A stretch of 64,000 nt of DNA. Origin: Nonomuraea muscovyensis (lineage in GTDB: Bacteria; Actinomycetota; Actinomycetes; Streptosporangiales; Streptosporangiaceae). Location: assembly GCF_014207745.1 (NCBI RefSeq), contig NZ_JACHJB010000004.1:434001-498000 (forward strand). The letters are read 5' to 3'. Numbering within the stretch: position 1 is the first letter of the stretch; each line of letters opens with the position of its first letter. Of the stretch, positions 50,040-59,123 are shown one piece after another. Made by a program: the position numbers and the translations under genes. Under the pieces are notes generated by a model that saw only the letters and a program-made list of their open reading frames with translations, had not been told where the DNA came from and did not search any database.

Positions 50040-51557
50040 GTGAGCTCCTTCCAGCTCCTGATGGAGGGGTTCGCGGCGGCGCTCACGCCGGTCAACCTCC
50101 TGTACGCGCTGGTCGGCGTCACCCTCGGCACCCTCGTCGGCGTGCTGCCGGGCATCGGGCCCGCGATGACCGTGGCGCTGCTGCTGCCGATCACGTTCAC
50201 CGTGCCGCCCGCGAGCGCGTTCATCATGTTCGCCGGCATCTACTACGGCGGCATGTACGGCGGGTCGACGACGTCGATCCTGCTCAACACGCCCGGTGAG
50301 TCCTCCTCGATGATCACCGCGCTGGAGGGCAACAAGATGGCCCGGCGCGGGCGGGCGGCGCAGGCGCTGGCCACGGCGGCCATCGGCTCGTTCGTGGCCG
50401 GCACCATCGCCACCGCGCTGCTCGTCGTGGCCGCGCCCGCGGTCGTGGACTTCGCGATCGGCTTCGGTCCCGAGGACTATTTCGCGCTGGCGATCCTGGC
50501 TTTCGTGGGCGTGTCGGCGGTGCTGTCCCGTTCGCTGGTGCGCGGGCTGGCCTCGCTCGGGCTGGGCCTGGTCATCGGGCTGATCGGCATCGACCAGCAG
50601 ACCGGGCAGGCGCGGCTGACGCTGGGCGTACCCCAGCTGCTCGACGGGATCGACGTGGTGATCGTCGCGGTCGGGCTGTTCGCGCTGGGCGAGGCGCTGT
50701 ACGTGGCCTCGCGGCTGCGCCACGCCACTCCCGAGGTGGTGCCCGTGGGCCGAGCCTGGATGGGCCGTTCGGACTGGGCGCGCTCGTGGAAGCCGTGGCT
50801 GCGCGGCACCGCGTTCGGCTTCCCGTTCGGCGCGCTGCCCGGCGGCGGCGCGGAGATCCCCACCTTCCTGTCGTACGCGACGGAGAAGAAGCTGGCGCGG
50901 GGCGTCGCCCGCGAGGAGTACGGCAAGGGCGCCATCGAGGGCGTCGCGGGGCCCGAGGCGGCCAACAACGCCTCGGCAGCCGGCACCCTCGTCCCGCTGC
51001 TCACGCTGGGCCTGCCCACCTCGGCGACGGCCGCGATCCTGCTGGCCGCCTTCCAGCAGTACGGCCTGCAGCCCGGCCCCCAGCTCTTCGACCACAACCC
51101 GGCCCTGGTGTGGGGCATGATCGCGTCGCTGTTCATCGGCAACACGATGCTGCTGGTGCTGAACCTGCCCCTGGCCCCGCTCTGGGCCCGGGTGCTGCGC
51201 ATCCCCCGCCCCTACCTGTACGCCGGGATCGTCCTGTTCGCCGCACTGGGCGTCTACGCGCTCAACGGCACGGTGGTCGACCTGGTGGTGCTGTTCGTCC
51301 TCGGCCTGCTGGGGTTCGCGATGCGCCGCTTCGGGCTGCCCATCGCCCCGGCGGTGATCGGCATGATCCTGGGGCCGATGGCGGAGATCCAGTTGCGCCG
51401 GGCGCTGGCCATCGGGGCGGGCGACGTCACGGTGCTGGTGCAGAGCCCGATCGCGGTGGTGCTGCTCCTGCTGTCCCTCGGCGCGCTGCTCACTCCCGTG
51501 GTGCGCAAGCTGCTCGAACGCCGCGAGTTGGCGCCCACGCACATCCGCGAGGAATAA
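50040..51557 (+). CDS. tctA: TctA: large membrane subunit of the tricarboxylate transporter
   Basis: 505 residues, about 11-12 membrane helices, GTG start at 50040 one base after the tctB stop. Family signature GTLVGVLPGIGPAMTVALLLP near 30-50 and the second copy FGALPGGGAEIPTFLSYATEK near 265, plus YYGGMYGGSTTSILLNTPGE. It is the cation-driven translocation channel. Operon tctCBA ends at a hairpin 51614-51653. Confidence 0.95.
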   Translation: MSSFQLLMEGFAAALTPVNLLYALVGVTLGTLVGVLPGIGPAMTVALLLPITFTVPPASAFIMFAGIYYGGMYGGSTTSILLNTPGESSSMITALEGNKMARRGRAAQALATAAIGSFVAGTIATALLVVAAPAVVDFAIGFGPEDYFALAILAFVGVSAVLSRSLVRGLASLGLGLVIGLIGIDQQTGQARLTLGVPQLLDGIDVVIVAVGLFALGEALYVASRLRHATPEVVPVGRAWMGRSDWARSWKPWLRGTAFGFPFGALPGGGAEIPTFLSYATEKKLARGVAREEYGKGAIEGVAGPEAANNASAAGTLVPLLTLGLPTSATAAILLAAFQQYGLQPGPQLFDHNPALVWGMIASLFIGNTMLLVLNLPLAPLWARVLRIPRPYLYAGIVLFAALGVYALNGTVVDLVVLFVLGLLGFAMRRFGLPIAPAVIGMILGPMAEIQLRRALAIGAGDVTVLVQSPIAVVLLLLSLGALLTPVVRKLLERRELAPTHIREE

Positions 51558-51613
51558 CCCGCCGCCTCCTGGGCACCAGGGACAGTGCTTCAGGGGAGGC
51601 TGCAGGGATGCGC

Positions 51614-51653
51614 GAAGGCCCCGCCCGGTCCATCGGGACCGGACGGGGCCTTC
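51614..51653 (+). terminator. Terminator-like hairpin after tctA
   Basis: Outer stem GAAGGCCCCG/CGGGGCCTTC with inner CGGTCC/GGACCG and a 4-nt loop; no long T run. Lies between convergent tctA and gatB and could serve both. Confidence 0.6.
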
Positions 51654-51741
51654 ACGTGTCCTGCACGGCCCGCCCGTGTCTCCTTCGGGAAGGCCGGCTT
51701 CTCCAGGTCTGCTCAGAGACGCCCGGCAAGCTTCTCCAGGT

Positions 51742-53256
51742 CTACTCGGAGACGCCCAGCTTCTCCAGGATCATCGCCCTCGCGCGGGCAGCGTCGGCCT
51801 TGCCGCGGCTGGCCTTCATCACGCCGCCCACCAGCGCGCCGGCCGCCGCGACCTTGCCGGAGCGGACCTTGTCGGCCGCGTCGGCGTTGTCGGCGATGAC
51901 CTGGTCGACGATCGCCGACAGCTCACCCTCGTCATTGACGATCTTGAGCCCGCGCTTCTCGACCACCTCGTCCGGCGAGCCCTCGCCGGCCAGCACGCCT
52001 TCGAGCACCTCGCGGGCCAGCTTGTCGTTGAGCGACCCGGCGGCCACCAGCTCGGTCACCCTGGCGATCTGGGCGGGCGTGATCGGCAGGTCGGCCAGCG
52101 CCACGCCGGTCTCGTTGGCGCGACGCGCCAGCTCGCCCATCCACCACTTGCGCGCGTCGGCCGGCGGGGCGCCCGCCGCGACCGTCGCCTCGACCAGGTC
52201 GATGGCGTCGGCGTTGTGCATCGCCTCCATGTCCAGGTCGGACAGGCCCCACTCGGCCTGCAGCCGCTTGCGCTTGACCGACGGCAGCTCGGGCAGGGCC
52301 GCCTTCAGCTCGGCGACCCATGCCGGGTCGGGCGCGATCGGCACCAGGTCGGGCTCGGGGAAGTAGCGGTAGTCCTGCGCCTCCTCCTTGGACCGGCCGG
52401 ACGTGGTGGTGCCGGTGTCCTCGTGGAAGTGACGGGTCTCCTGCACGATGCGGCCGCCGTCGGCGAGGATCGCCGCCTGCCGCTCGATCTCGCTGCGCAC
52501 CGCGCGCTCGACGCTGCGCAGGGAGTTGACGTTCTTGGTCTCGGTGCGGGTGCCCCACTCGGAGGAGCCGCGCGGCATCAGCGACACGTTGACGTCGCAG
52601 CGCAGCGAGCCCTCCTCCATGCGCACGTCGGAGACGCCCAGCGAACGCATGATCTCGCGCAGTTCGGTGACGTACGCCTTGGCCACCTCCGGCGCCAGCC
52701 GGTCGGAGCCCGGGATGGGCTTGGTGACGATCTCGACCAGCGGGATGCCGGCCCGGTTGTAGTCGACGATCGAGTAGTCGGCGCCGTGGATGCGGCCGGT
52801 CGCGCCGCCCATGTGGGTGGACTTGCCGGTGTCCTCCTCCAGGTGCACCCGCTCGATCTCGATCCGCACGCTCTTGCCGTCGACCTCGATGTCGAGGTAG
52901 CCGTCGAAGCAGAGCGGCTCGTCGTACTGGGAGATCTGGTAGTTCTTCGGCATGTCCGGATAGAAGTAGTTCTTCCGGGCGAAGCGGCACCATTCGGCGA
53001 TGGAGCAGTTGAGCGCCAGGCCGATGCGGATCGTCGACTCGATCGCCTTGGCGTTGGCCACCGGCAGCGAGCCGGGCAGCGCCAGACACGTCGGGCAGAC
53101 GTGGGTGTTGGGCGGCGCGCCGAACGTCGTCGGGCAGCCGCAGAACATCTTGGACGCGGTGCCCAACTCGACGTGCGTCTCCAGGCCGAGGACCGGCTCG
53201 AACCGGCCGAGCGCCTCGTCGTAGGCCATCTTCGTGGTCGTCCCGGTGTCCGTCAC
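51742..53256 (-). CDS. gatB: Asp/Glu-tRNA(Asn/Gln) amidotransferase subunit B
   Basis: 504 residues from GTG 53256 (GGAGG about 8 bp before; overlaps gatA stop by 4 bp). GatB/E cradle with VLGLETHVEL, zinc-binding FCGCP…HVCPTCLALPG, CRFARKNYFYPDMPKNYQISQ and C-terminal helical plus YqeY domains (from about 395). It binds the misacylated tRNA and activates the carboxyl group for amidation. A degenerate copy of its last codons follows the stop. Confidence 0.97.
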   Translation of the reverse strand: MTDTGTTTKMAYDEALGRFEPVLGLETHVELGTASKMFCGCPTTFGAPPNTHVCPTCLALPGSLPVANAKAIESTIRIGLALNCSIAEWCRFARKNYFYPDMPKNYQISQYDEPLCFDGYLDIEVDGKSVRIEIERVHLEEDTGKSTHMGGATGRIHGADYSIVDYNRAGIPLVEIVTKPIPGSDRLAPEVAKAYVTELREIMRSLGVSDVRMEEGSLRCDVNVSLMPRGSSEWGTRTETKNVNSLRSVERAVRSEIERQAAILADGGRIVQETRHFHEDTGTTTSGRSKEEAQDYRYFPEPDLVPIAPDPAWVAELKAALPELPSVKRKRLQAEWGLSDLDMEAMHNADAIDLVEATVAAGAPPADARKWWMGELARRANETGVALADLPITPAQIARVTELVAAGSLNDKLAREVLEGVLAGEGSPDEVVEKRGLKIVNDEGELSAIVDQVIADNADAADKVRSGKVAAAGALVGGVMKASRGKADAARARAMILEKLGVSE

Positions 53257-54743
53257 AGTGCCGGAGCCTCCTTCAGCAGCGGGCCGCCCCAGCGGCTCTC
53301 CAGGGCCTTCTCGACTGCGGCGCCCACCCGGTAACAGCGGTCGTCGCCCAGCACCGGCGCCATGATCTGCAGACCGACGGGGAGCCCGTCCTCGTCGGCC
53401 AGGCCGCACGGCACCGAGATGGCCGCGTTGCCCGCCAGGTTGGTCGGGATCGTGCACAGGTCGGCGAGGTACATCGCCATCGGGTCGTCGGCCCGCTCGC
53501 CGATCGGGAACGCCGTGGTCGGCGTCGTCGGCGAGACCAGCACGTCGACCTGGTGGTAGGCGGCCTCGAACTCGCGCGAGATGACCGTGCGCACCTTCTG
53601 GGCCTGGCCGTAGTAGGCGTCGTAGTAGCCGCTGGACAGCGCGTACGTGCCGAGCATGATGCGCCGCTTGACCTCGGGCCCGAACCCGGCGGCCCGGGTC
53701 AGCGCCATGACCTCCTCGGCGCTGCGGGTGCCGTCGTCGCCGACGCGCAGGCCGTAGCGCATGGCGTCGAAGCGCGCCAGGTTGGACGAGCACTCCGACG
53801 GCGCGATCAGGTAGTAGGCGGGCAGCGCCGTCGCGAACGACGGGCACGACACCTCGACGACCTTGGCGCCGAGCGACTCCAGCAGCGCCACGGCCTCGTT
53901 GAAGCGGGCCAGGACACCCGGCTGGTAGCCGTCGCCGCCGAACTCCTTGACCACGCCGATCCGCATGCCGGCCACGTCGGCCTGCCGCGCGGCCTCCACC
54001 ACAGAGGGCACCGGGGCGTCGATCGAGGTCGAGTCGAGCGGGTCGTGCCCGGAGAACGCCTCGTGCAGCAGCGCCGCGTCGAGCACGTTGCGGGCGAACG
54101 GGCCCGGCGTGTCGAGCGAGCTGGCGAACGCGATCAGCCCGTAGCGGGACGAGCCGCCGTAGGTGGGCTTCATCCCGACGATGCCGGTGACGGCGGCCGG
54201 CTGGCGAATGGAGCCGCCCGTGTCGGTGCCGGTGGACAGCGGCGCCTCGTAGGCGGCCACGGCGGCGCTCGACCCGCCGGACGAGCCGCCCGGCACCCGG
54301 TCGAGGTCCCACGGGTTGCGGGTCGGGCCGTAGGCGGAGTTCTCGGTCGAGGAGCCCATGGCGAACTCGTCGAGGTTGGTCTTGCCGAGGATCACCAGCC
54401 CGGCCTCGCGCAGCCTGCGCGTGACCGTCGCGTCGTACGGCGGGTGCCAGCCTTCGAGGATCTTGGACGCGGCCGTGGTCGGCATGTCGCGGGTGGTGAA
54501 GATGTCCTTGTGCGCGATCGGCACGCCGGCCAGCGGGCCGAGCCGCTCACCGGCCTTCAGCCGCTCGTCGACGGACCTGGCCTGCGCGAGCGTGACCTCG
54601 CGGTCGACGTGCAGGAACGCGTTGACCTTCGGCTCGACCTCGGCCATGCGGTCGAGGTGCGCCTCGGCCACCTCCACGGCCGACGTCTCGCCGCCGGCGA
54701 TCAGCGCGCCCAGCTCCGCGGCCGTCTTGTGGATCAGACTCAT
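53253..54743 (-). CDS. gatA: Asp/Glu-tRNA(Asn/Gln) amidotransferase subunit A
   Basis: 496 residues, amidase-signature enzyme with the full catalytic triad K79 (AHKD), S154 (GGSSGGSS) and S178 (TDTGGSIRQPA). It releases ammonia from glutamine and channels it to GatB. Overlaps gatC by 4 bp upstream and gatB by 4 bp downstream, so gatCAB is one coupled operon. Confidence 0.97.
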   Translation of the reverse strand: MSLIHKTAAELGALIAGGETSAVEVAEAHLDRMAEVEPKVNAFLHVDREVTLAQARSVDERLKAGERLGPLAGVPIAHKDIFTTRDMPTTAASKILEGWHPPYDATVTRRLREAGLVILGKTNLDEFAMGSSTENSAYGPTRNPWDLDRVPGGSSGGSSAAVAAYEAPLSTGTDTGGSIRQPAAVTGIVGMKPTYGGSSRYGLIAFASSLDTPGPFARNVLDAALLHEAFSGHDPLDSTSIDAPVPSVVEAARQADVAGMRIGVVKEFGGDGYQPGVLARFNEAVALLESLGAKVVEVSCPSFATALPAYYLIAPSECSSNLARFDAMRYGLRVGDDGTRSAEEVMALTRAAGFGPEVKRRIMLGTYALSSGYYDAYYGQAQKVRTVISREFEAAYHQVDVLVSPTTPTTAFPIGERADDPMAMYLADLCTIPTNLAGNAAISVPCGLADEDGLPVGLQIMAPVLGDDRCYRVGAAVEKALESRWGGPLLKEAPAL

Positions 54744-55039
54744 GCCTCCTCCCCCAGGATGCGCGGCACCCGGAAGCGGTCGTCCTCGACGGCGGGAGCG
54801 CCGGAGAGGGCCTGCTCGGGGGTGAGAGACGGTCGCACCTCGTCGGCACGGAAGACATTGGTCAGCGGGAGCGCGTGCGACGACGGCGGCACGTCCTCGG
54901 CGGCGACCTCGGCTACTTTCGCGACCGACTCGATGATGGCATCGAGCTGCGTGGCGTAGTGGTCGAGCTCGTCGTCCGTGAGCGCCAGCCTGGACAACCG
55001 GGCCAGGTGTGCGACCTCGTCGCGGGTTATGGCGGACAT
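54740..55039 (-). CDS. gatC: Asp/Glu-tRNA(Asn/Gln) amidotransferase subunit C
   Basis: 99 residues from ATG 55039: ITRDEVAHLARLSRLALTDDELD at the N-terminus and the SSHALPLTNVFRADEV…FRVPRIL tail that wraps GatA and GatB. It holds the A and B subunits together. First gene of the operon; no clear ribosome site, and a GTG at 55081 in frame is an alternative start. Confidence 0.95.
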   Translation of the reverse strand: MSAITRDEVAHLARLSRLALTDDELDHYATQLDAIIESVAKVAEVAAEDVPPSSHALPLTNVFRADEVRPSLTPEQALSGAPAVEDDRFRVPRILGEEA

Positions 55040-55147
55040 GAGTCGTTGAACCCGTTTCGTGGATGGAGTTTGGACACTCACATCCTAGGGGCCTTGACGG
55101 AACGCCTCCGAACCATTAACCACCTGGAAACACGCCCCGAGCCGCCG

Positions 55148-56584
55148 TCACCCGTACAGCTCGTCCACCCCCACCGCCCGCACGTCCGCCTCCGAGGCCA
55201 GAGCACCGTCGAATCCCGTCGCGCTGTAACACGCCAGCACGGTGTCACGCACGTCGTAGCCCTTCGCGCCGAGCACCTCCCTGGCCCGCCTGAGCCGCGC
55301 GCTGTGCCTCGGCCCCATCCTCTTGCCCCACTTCACCTCGCCCAGCGAGAGCACCCGCCGGGGCTCGCCGGGCATCGCGGGCGCGAAGACCACGACGTCC
55401 ACCTCGATCTGCTCGCGACGCTCGGCATCGGCGACGACGCCGGCCCCGACCTCTCCCGGCAGTTCGCCGAAGACGTCCTCGATCCGGGCGAACTGGCGGC
55501 ACAACTCCTCGAAATGCGGCCCCACCACCCGGTCGTGGAAACGTCCCTGCGAGTCCGCCCAGACGGCCGCCGCCCGCCCGCTCTCCAGCAGCCCCCAACG
55601 AGGGCGCATCACGACCTGGTAGAACGTCACCAGTGGTTCGCACACGTGATAGACCGAGCGAGACGGGCGGAAGACGTCGGGATCCCGCCGCAGCAGGCAG
55701 CTGTCCTCCAGCACGTTGAGGTGATGGCCGATGTCGGCGGCCTTGCGTCCGATGTATCCGGCTATCCCGCCCCGGGTGCCGTTGCCGGTCGCGACGGCGG
55801 CCAGCACGGAGTGGTAGAGAGCCGAGTCTCGTACGTCCGTCTCCTCCTCCAGGAGGTAGCGGGCCTCGCGGAACAGCGGCGTCCCCGGGTCGAGGACGGT
55901 CCGCTGAACCCATGCGTCGAAGTCGTCGAGACCCTGCGGCGTGTCGTCACCGACGAACCGCAGGTACGCAGGCGTGCCACCGACCACAGCGTGGGTGCGC
56001 ACCGCCAGCCGGGGGTCCGTGATCCGCCAGTAGTCCGCTGCCAGGCGATAGTCGAACGGGCGCACCACCAGTTCCATCGACGCCCGGCCACGCAGCGGCG
56101 CGCCCCCCGCCAGTAGGCGGCCCATCACCGACATCGCCGATCCGCACAGCAGCAGGGACACCGGGGCATCCACGGCGATCGCCCGGTCGATCTCCCGCTG
56201 GATGATCGACGGCAGCGCGGGCGACACCTTGCTCAGGTAGGGGAACTCGTCGATCACCATGATGTCCCGGCGTTCGGCGCCGATGGCGAACGTCTGCCGG
56301 ATCGCCTCGTCCCAGTTGCCGAACCGGAACGGCGCGGGGGCGCCCACGTGCTCGGTGAGGGCCTCGGCGTAGAGGCTCAGCGACTCGGTCTCGGTGGCCT
56401 CGGTGGCCCCGAAGTAGAACCCGCCGGCCTCCCTGACGAGCGCCTCCACGAGGAACGTCTTGCCCTGGCGGCGCCGGCCGCTGACCACCCCGAGCTGTGG
56501 GCGGCGCCCTGCCCCCGCTGCGAACCGGGCCAGGTGCCGCCACTCGAAGTCACGGGCGAAGACGCGCTCAGGCTTGAGGATCAC
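55148..56584 (-). CDS. AAA-family ATPase with C-terminal DUF234 (nuclease-like) domain
   Basis: 478 residues from GTG 56584. Walker A G36-RRRQGKT43, Walker B MVIDEFPYL (D112-E113), sensor-like LLLCGSAMSVM, then a winged-helix region (about 285-330, GIAGYIGRKAADIGHHLNVLED) and DUF234 at the end with IEVDVVVFAP…LSLGEVKWGK, a PD-(D/E)XK-like D…E-x-K pattern. This is the so-called archaeal ATPase family, patchily spread and of unknown function. Absent from the mycobacterial version of this locus, so probably acquired. Two tandem dyads stand just upstream. Confidence 0.85.
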   Translation of the reverse strand: MILKPERVFARDFEWRHLARFAAGAGRRPQLGVVSGRRRQGKTFLVEALVREAGGFYFGATEATETESLSLYAEALTEHVGAPAPFRFGNWDEAIRQTFAIGAERRDIMVIDEFPYLSKVSPALPSIIQREIDRAIAVDAPVSLLLCGSAMSVMGRLLAGGAPLRGRASMELVVRPFDYRLAADYWRITDPRLAVRTHAVVGGTPAYLRFVGDDTPQGLDDFDAWVQRTVLDPGTPLFREARYLLEEETDVRDSALYHSVLAAVATGNGTRGGIAGYIGRKAADIGHHLNVLEDSCLLRRDPDVFRPSRSVYHVCEPLVTFYQVVMRPRWGLLESGRAAAVWADSQGRFHDRVVGPHFEELCRQFARIEDVFGELPGEVGAGVVADAERREQIEVDVVVFAPAMPGEPRRVLSLGEVKWGKRMGPRHSARLRRAREVLGAKGYDVRDTVLACYSATGFDGALASEADVRAVGVDELYG

Positions 56585-56600
56585 AGGCCGTCCAAGATAT

Positions 56601-56629
56601 CGAAGTGTACTTCGACGAAGTGTACTTCG
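56601..56629. repeat. Tandem dyads CGAAGTGTACTTCG upstream of the DUF234 ATPase
   Basis: Two copies of CGAAGT-GT-ACTTCG (56601-56614, 56616-56629), 15 bp apart, 17 bp before the GTG start. On the coding strand each contains a TACACT hexamer that could be a -10. Could be an autoregulatory operator overlapping the promoter. Confidence 0.6.
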
Positions 56630-56633
56630 ATGC

Positions 56634-58703
56634 TCAGGCCGTGTGGGTGACCTCGGGGTGGTAGGCGTACTCGATGTCGGAGCCGGCGTGGCGCTCCTGG
56701 AGCCAGGCCGTGGCGTCGGCGGGAGGCATGGGGCGGCCGAAGAGCCAGCCCTGGCCCAGGTCGCAGCCCATCTCGGCGAGTCGCAGGGCGATCTCGTCGG
56801 ACTCGACGCCCTCCGCGACCGAGCGCAGGCCGAGGGAGCGGACCAGGTCGACGATGGAGCGGACGATCCTGGCGTCGTCCTCCGACTCGGCCATCCGCCT
56901 GACGAACGACGCATCGATCTTCACCTCGGAGACGGCCAGGCGCTGCAGCCGGATCAGCGAGGAGTAGCCGGTGCCGAAGTCGTCCAGGGCGAGCGGCACC
57001 CCGAGCGCCGCCAGCGCCTTGATCGTCTCGTGCAGGTAGGCCTGGTCGCCCATGAGGATGCGCTCGGTGACCTCGAGCTGAATCGCCGCCGGCGGCAGGT
57101 CGTACTTGGCCAGACCCAGCTCCAGTTGCTCGGGCAGGGCGGAGCCGAGCAGGTCGCGGGCCGAGACGTTGACCGACACCCGCACCCGCAGGCCCGTGTG
57201 CCACCAGCGGGCGGCCTGCTGCAGCGCGGCGTCGATGACGTAGGCGGTGAGCTGGCGCATCAGGTAGGACTGCTCGGCCAACGGGATGAACTCCGCCGGG
57301 GCGATCGGCCCGTGCACCGGGTGGCGCCAGCGCAGCAGGGCCTCCACCCCGTGCACCGTGCCGCTCGTGAGGCAGACCTTGGGCTGGTAGTGCAGCGCCA
57401 GTTCGCCGTTGTCGACGGCACGGCGCAGGTCGCCCAGTAGGTTGAGGCGTTCGGGAGAGTTGCGGTCCTTGTCGGGCTGGTAGAGCTCGACGCCGGTGCG
57501 CCCCTCCTTGGCGAGGTACATGGCCACGTCGGCGCGCTGGAGCAGCAGTTCGAAGTCGGGAGCGTGGTCGGGGTAGAGCGCGATGCCGACCGAGCCGTCG
57601 AGGTCGAACGTCATGCCCTCCAGCCGGACCGGCTCGGTGAGGGCGGCCCGCAGCCGGGCCGCCACTTCGCGGGCCGCGTGGGCGTCCCTGATGGACGGCA
57701 GCAGGACGGCGAACTCGTCACCGCCGAGCCGCGCCACGACGTCGCCGGGCCGTACGGAGTGGGTGAGCCGGTGCGCCACCATCTGCAGCAGCCGGTCGCC
57801 CACCGGGTGGCCGAGCGTGTCGTTGACCTCCTTGAACCGGTCGAGGTCGAGCAGGAACAGGCCGACCCGATCCTCCTGCCGGGCCTCGGCCAGCGCCTCC
57901 TCGGTGCTGACGATCAGCATCTTGCGGTTGGGCAGTCCGGTCAGCTCGTCGTGCATCGCCTGGTGGTCGCGACGCATGGACAGCGTGGCCGTGAAGTAGA
58001 CGGCCGCCAGCGGCGCCACGAACAGCGGCACGAGTTCGGGCGCGCGGCTCATCACCACCACGACCAGCGGCGCGAGGCCGAGCAGCCCGGCGTAGACGAG
58101 GCTCTGCGGGCCGAGCGACGCCCTCAGCACCCGGGTGATCGAACGCCGCTCGTGCAACGCCACCGCCCCGCTCACCAGCGCGGCCCGTACGGCGAAGTAG
58201 GCGACGCCCGCCAGCACCATGGCCGGCAGGTCGCTCCCGGACGGCACCCACGGCCGTTCGGGAGCGGGCACGATCCCGAACGCGCCGAGCACGGCGGCCG
58301 CCGAGGTCAGCGCGAGCGTCGACTGGGCGGTGTTGAACAGCACCCGGTGCCACGCCTTGCGCGTCACCACCCCGTTGAGAGCGACGGCCACCGCCTGCAT
58401 CAGCACGGCGACGGGCAGCCCGAGGTGCAGCAGGACGGCGAAGGTGAACATCGTCGAGGGGTAGGTGCCGCCCACCTGGGTCGCGGACGACACCATGACG
58501 GGGCGCAGCTCTCCCAGGATGACCAGCACCGCCAGCACCCAGAACAGCGGCGAGCGCGCGAGCTCGGCCAGCGGGGCCGGATCGAGCCCGAGAATGGCGG
58601 CCACCAGCGCGGTGAAGCCGATCACGGAGACGCCCGCGAGGTACGCCCACAGGGGCGTGCCGACGCGTGGTCCTGTGTCGCGGGTGTCGGTTGGGTCAGT
58701 CAT
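56634..58703 (-). CDS. Membrane GGDEF–EAL protein (c-di-GMP turnover)
   Basis: 689 residues. About eight membrane helices at 20-245, GGDEF domain with intact G327-G-D-E-F331, EAL domain with intact E454-A-L456, QLEVTERIL and DDFGTGYSSL. No PAS domain, unlike the other GGDEF–EAL protein here. Phosphodiesterase activity is most likely for such tandem proteins, but both sites look competent. ATG 58703. A 30-codon frame upstream (58788-58696) overlaps its start. Confidence 0.93.
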   Translation of the reverse strand: MTDPTDTRDTGPRVGTPLWAYLAGVSVIGFTALVAAILGLDPAPLAELARSPLFWVLAVLVILGELRPVMVSSATQVGGTYPSTMFTFAVLLHLGLPVAVLMQAVAVALNGVVTRKAWHRVLFNTAQSTLALTSAAAVLGAFGIVPAPERPWVPSGSDLPAMVLAGVAYFAVRAALVSGAVALHERRSITRVLRASLGPQSLVYAGLLGLAPLVVVVMSRAPELVPLFVAPLAAVYFTATLSMRRDHQAMHDELTGLPNRKMLIVSTEEALAEARQEDRVGLFLLDLDRFKEVNDTLGHPVGDRLLQMVAHRLTHSVRPGDVVARLGGDEFAVLLPSIRDAHAAREVAARLRAALTEPVRLEGMTFDLDGSVGIALYPDHAPDFELLLQRADVAMYLAKEGRTGVELYQPDKDRNSPERLNLLGDLRRAVDNGELALHYQPKVCLTSGTVHGVEALLRWRHPVHGPIAPAEFIPLAEQSYLMRQLTAYVIDAALQQAARWWHTGLRVRVSVNVSARDLLGSALPEQLELGLAKYDLPPAAIQLEVTERILMGDQAYLHETIKALAALGVPLALDDFGTGYSSLIRLQRLAVSEVKIDASFVRRMAESEDDARIVRSIVDLVRSLGLRSVAEGVESDEIALRLAEMGCDLGQGWLFGRPMPPADATAWLQERHAGSDIEYAYHPEVTHTA

Positions 58704-58982
58704 CGGTAAACAGAACCCCCATCAGGTCACTATGGGAGGGTACGACCTTTACCCCACTTCGCGAAACCAAGCGCGTACGTTCTGTCACTTCTCCTTTCGG
58801 ACATATGCCCAGAAACAACACTCTGTAGACAGCATATCGACGCTCTGTACCTGTGGAGCGGGTTTCCGGCCTTTTGCCGCCGTCGCGGGAAATCTCCGCG
58901 GGAAGACCTGTCAGCGGTCGCGTCAAGGGATACGGGCCGCCAGGGCGTACCGGACGAGGCGGCGCCCGGCTCTCCGCGCCAC
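58704..58982. other. Intergenic leader of the GGDEF–EAL gene
   Basis: No convincing gene. On the leftward strand a GTG at 58788 right after AAGGAGAA opens 30 codons (VTERTRLVSR…FTDD) that end 6 bp inside the GGDEF–EAL gene, a layout suited to translational coupling, but codon bias is poor. Two CTCTGTA direct repeats (near 58821 and 58845) resemble half BldD sites weakly. Rest unremarkable. Confidence 0.35.
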
Positions 58983-59110
58983 GTCGTCCCGTCAGGACCA
59001 TCAGGACCTCGGGACCACCTGACCGTCAGGACCATCAGACCGTCAGGACCGTTAGACCGTTGGGACCTCGGGACCACCAGGGCCGTCAGGACCATCAGAC
59101 CGTCGGGACG
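58983..59110. repeat. 60-bp tandem duplication built of ~9-bp units
   Basis: The sequence from about 58981 recurs with exactly 60-bp offset from 59041; shared blocks include acctcgggaccacc and gccgtcaggaccatcagac. Each 60-mer is itself made of 9-bp units of gtcaggacc/atcagaccg type. No open frame uses it convincingly. It lies between the GGDEF–EAL gene and a degenerate coding stretch. Confidence 0.8.
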
Positions 59111-59123
59111 TCTCCCGAGAGTT

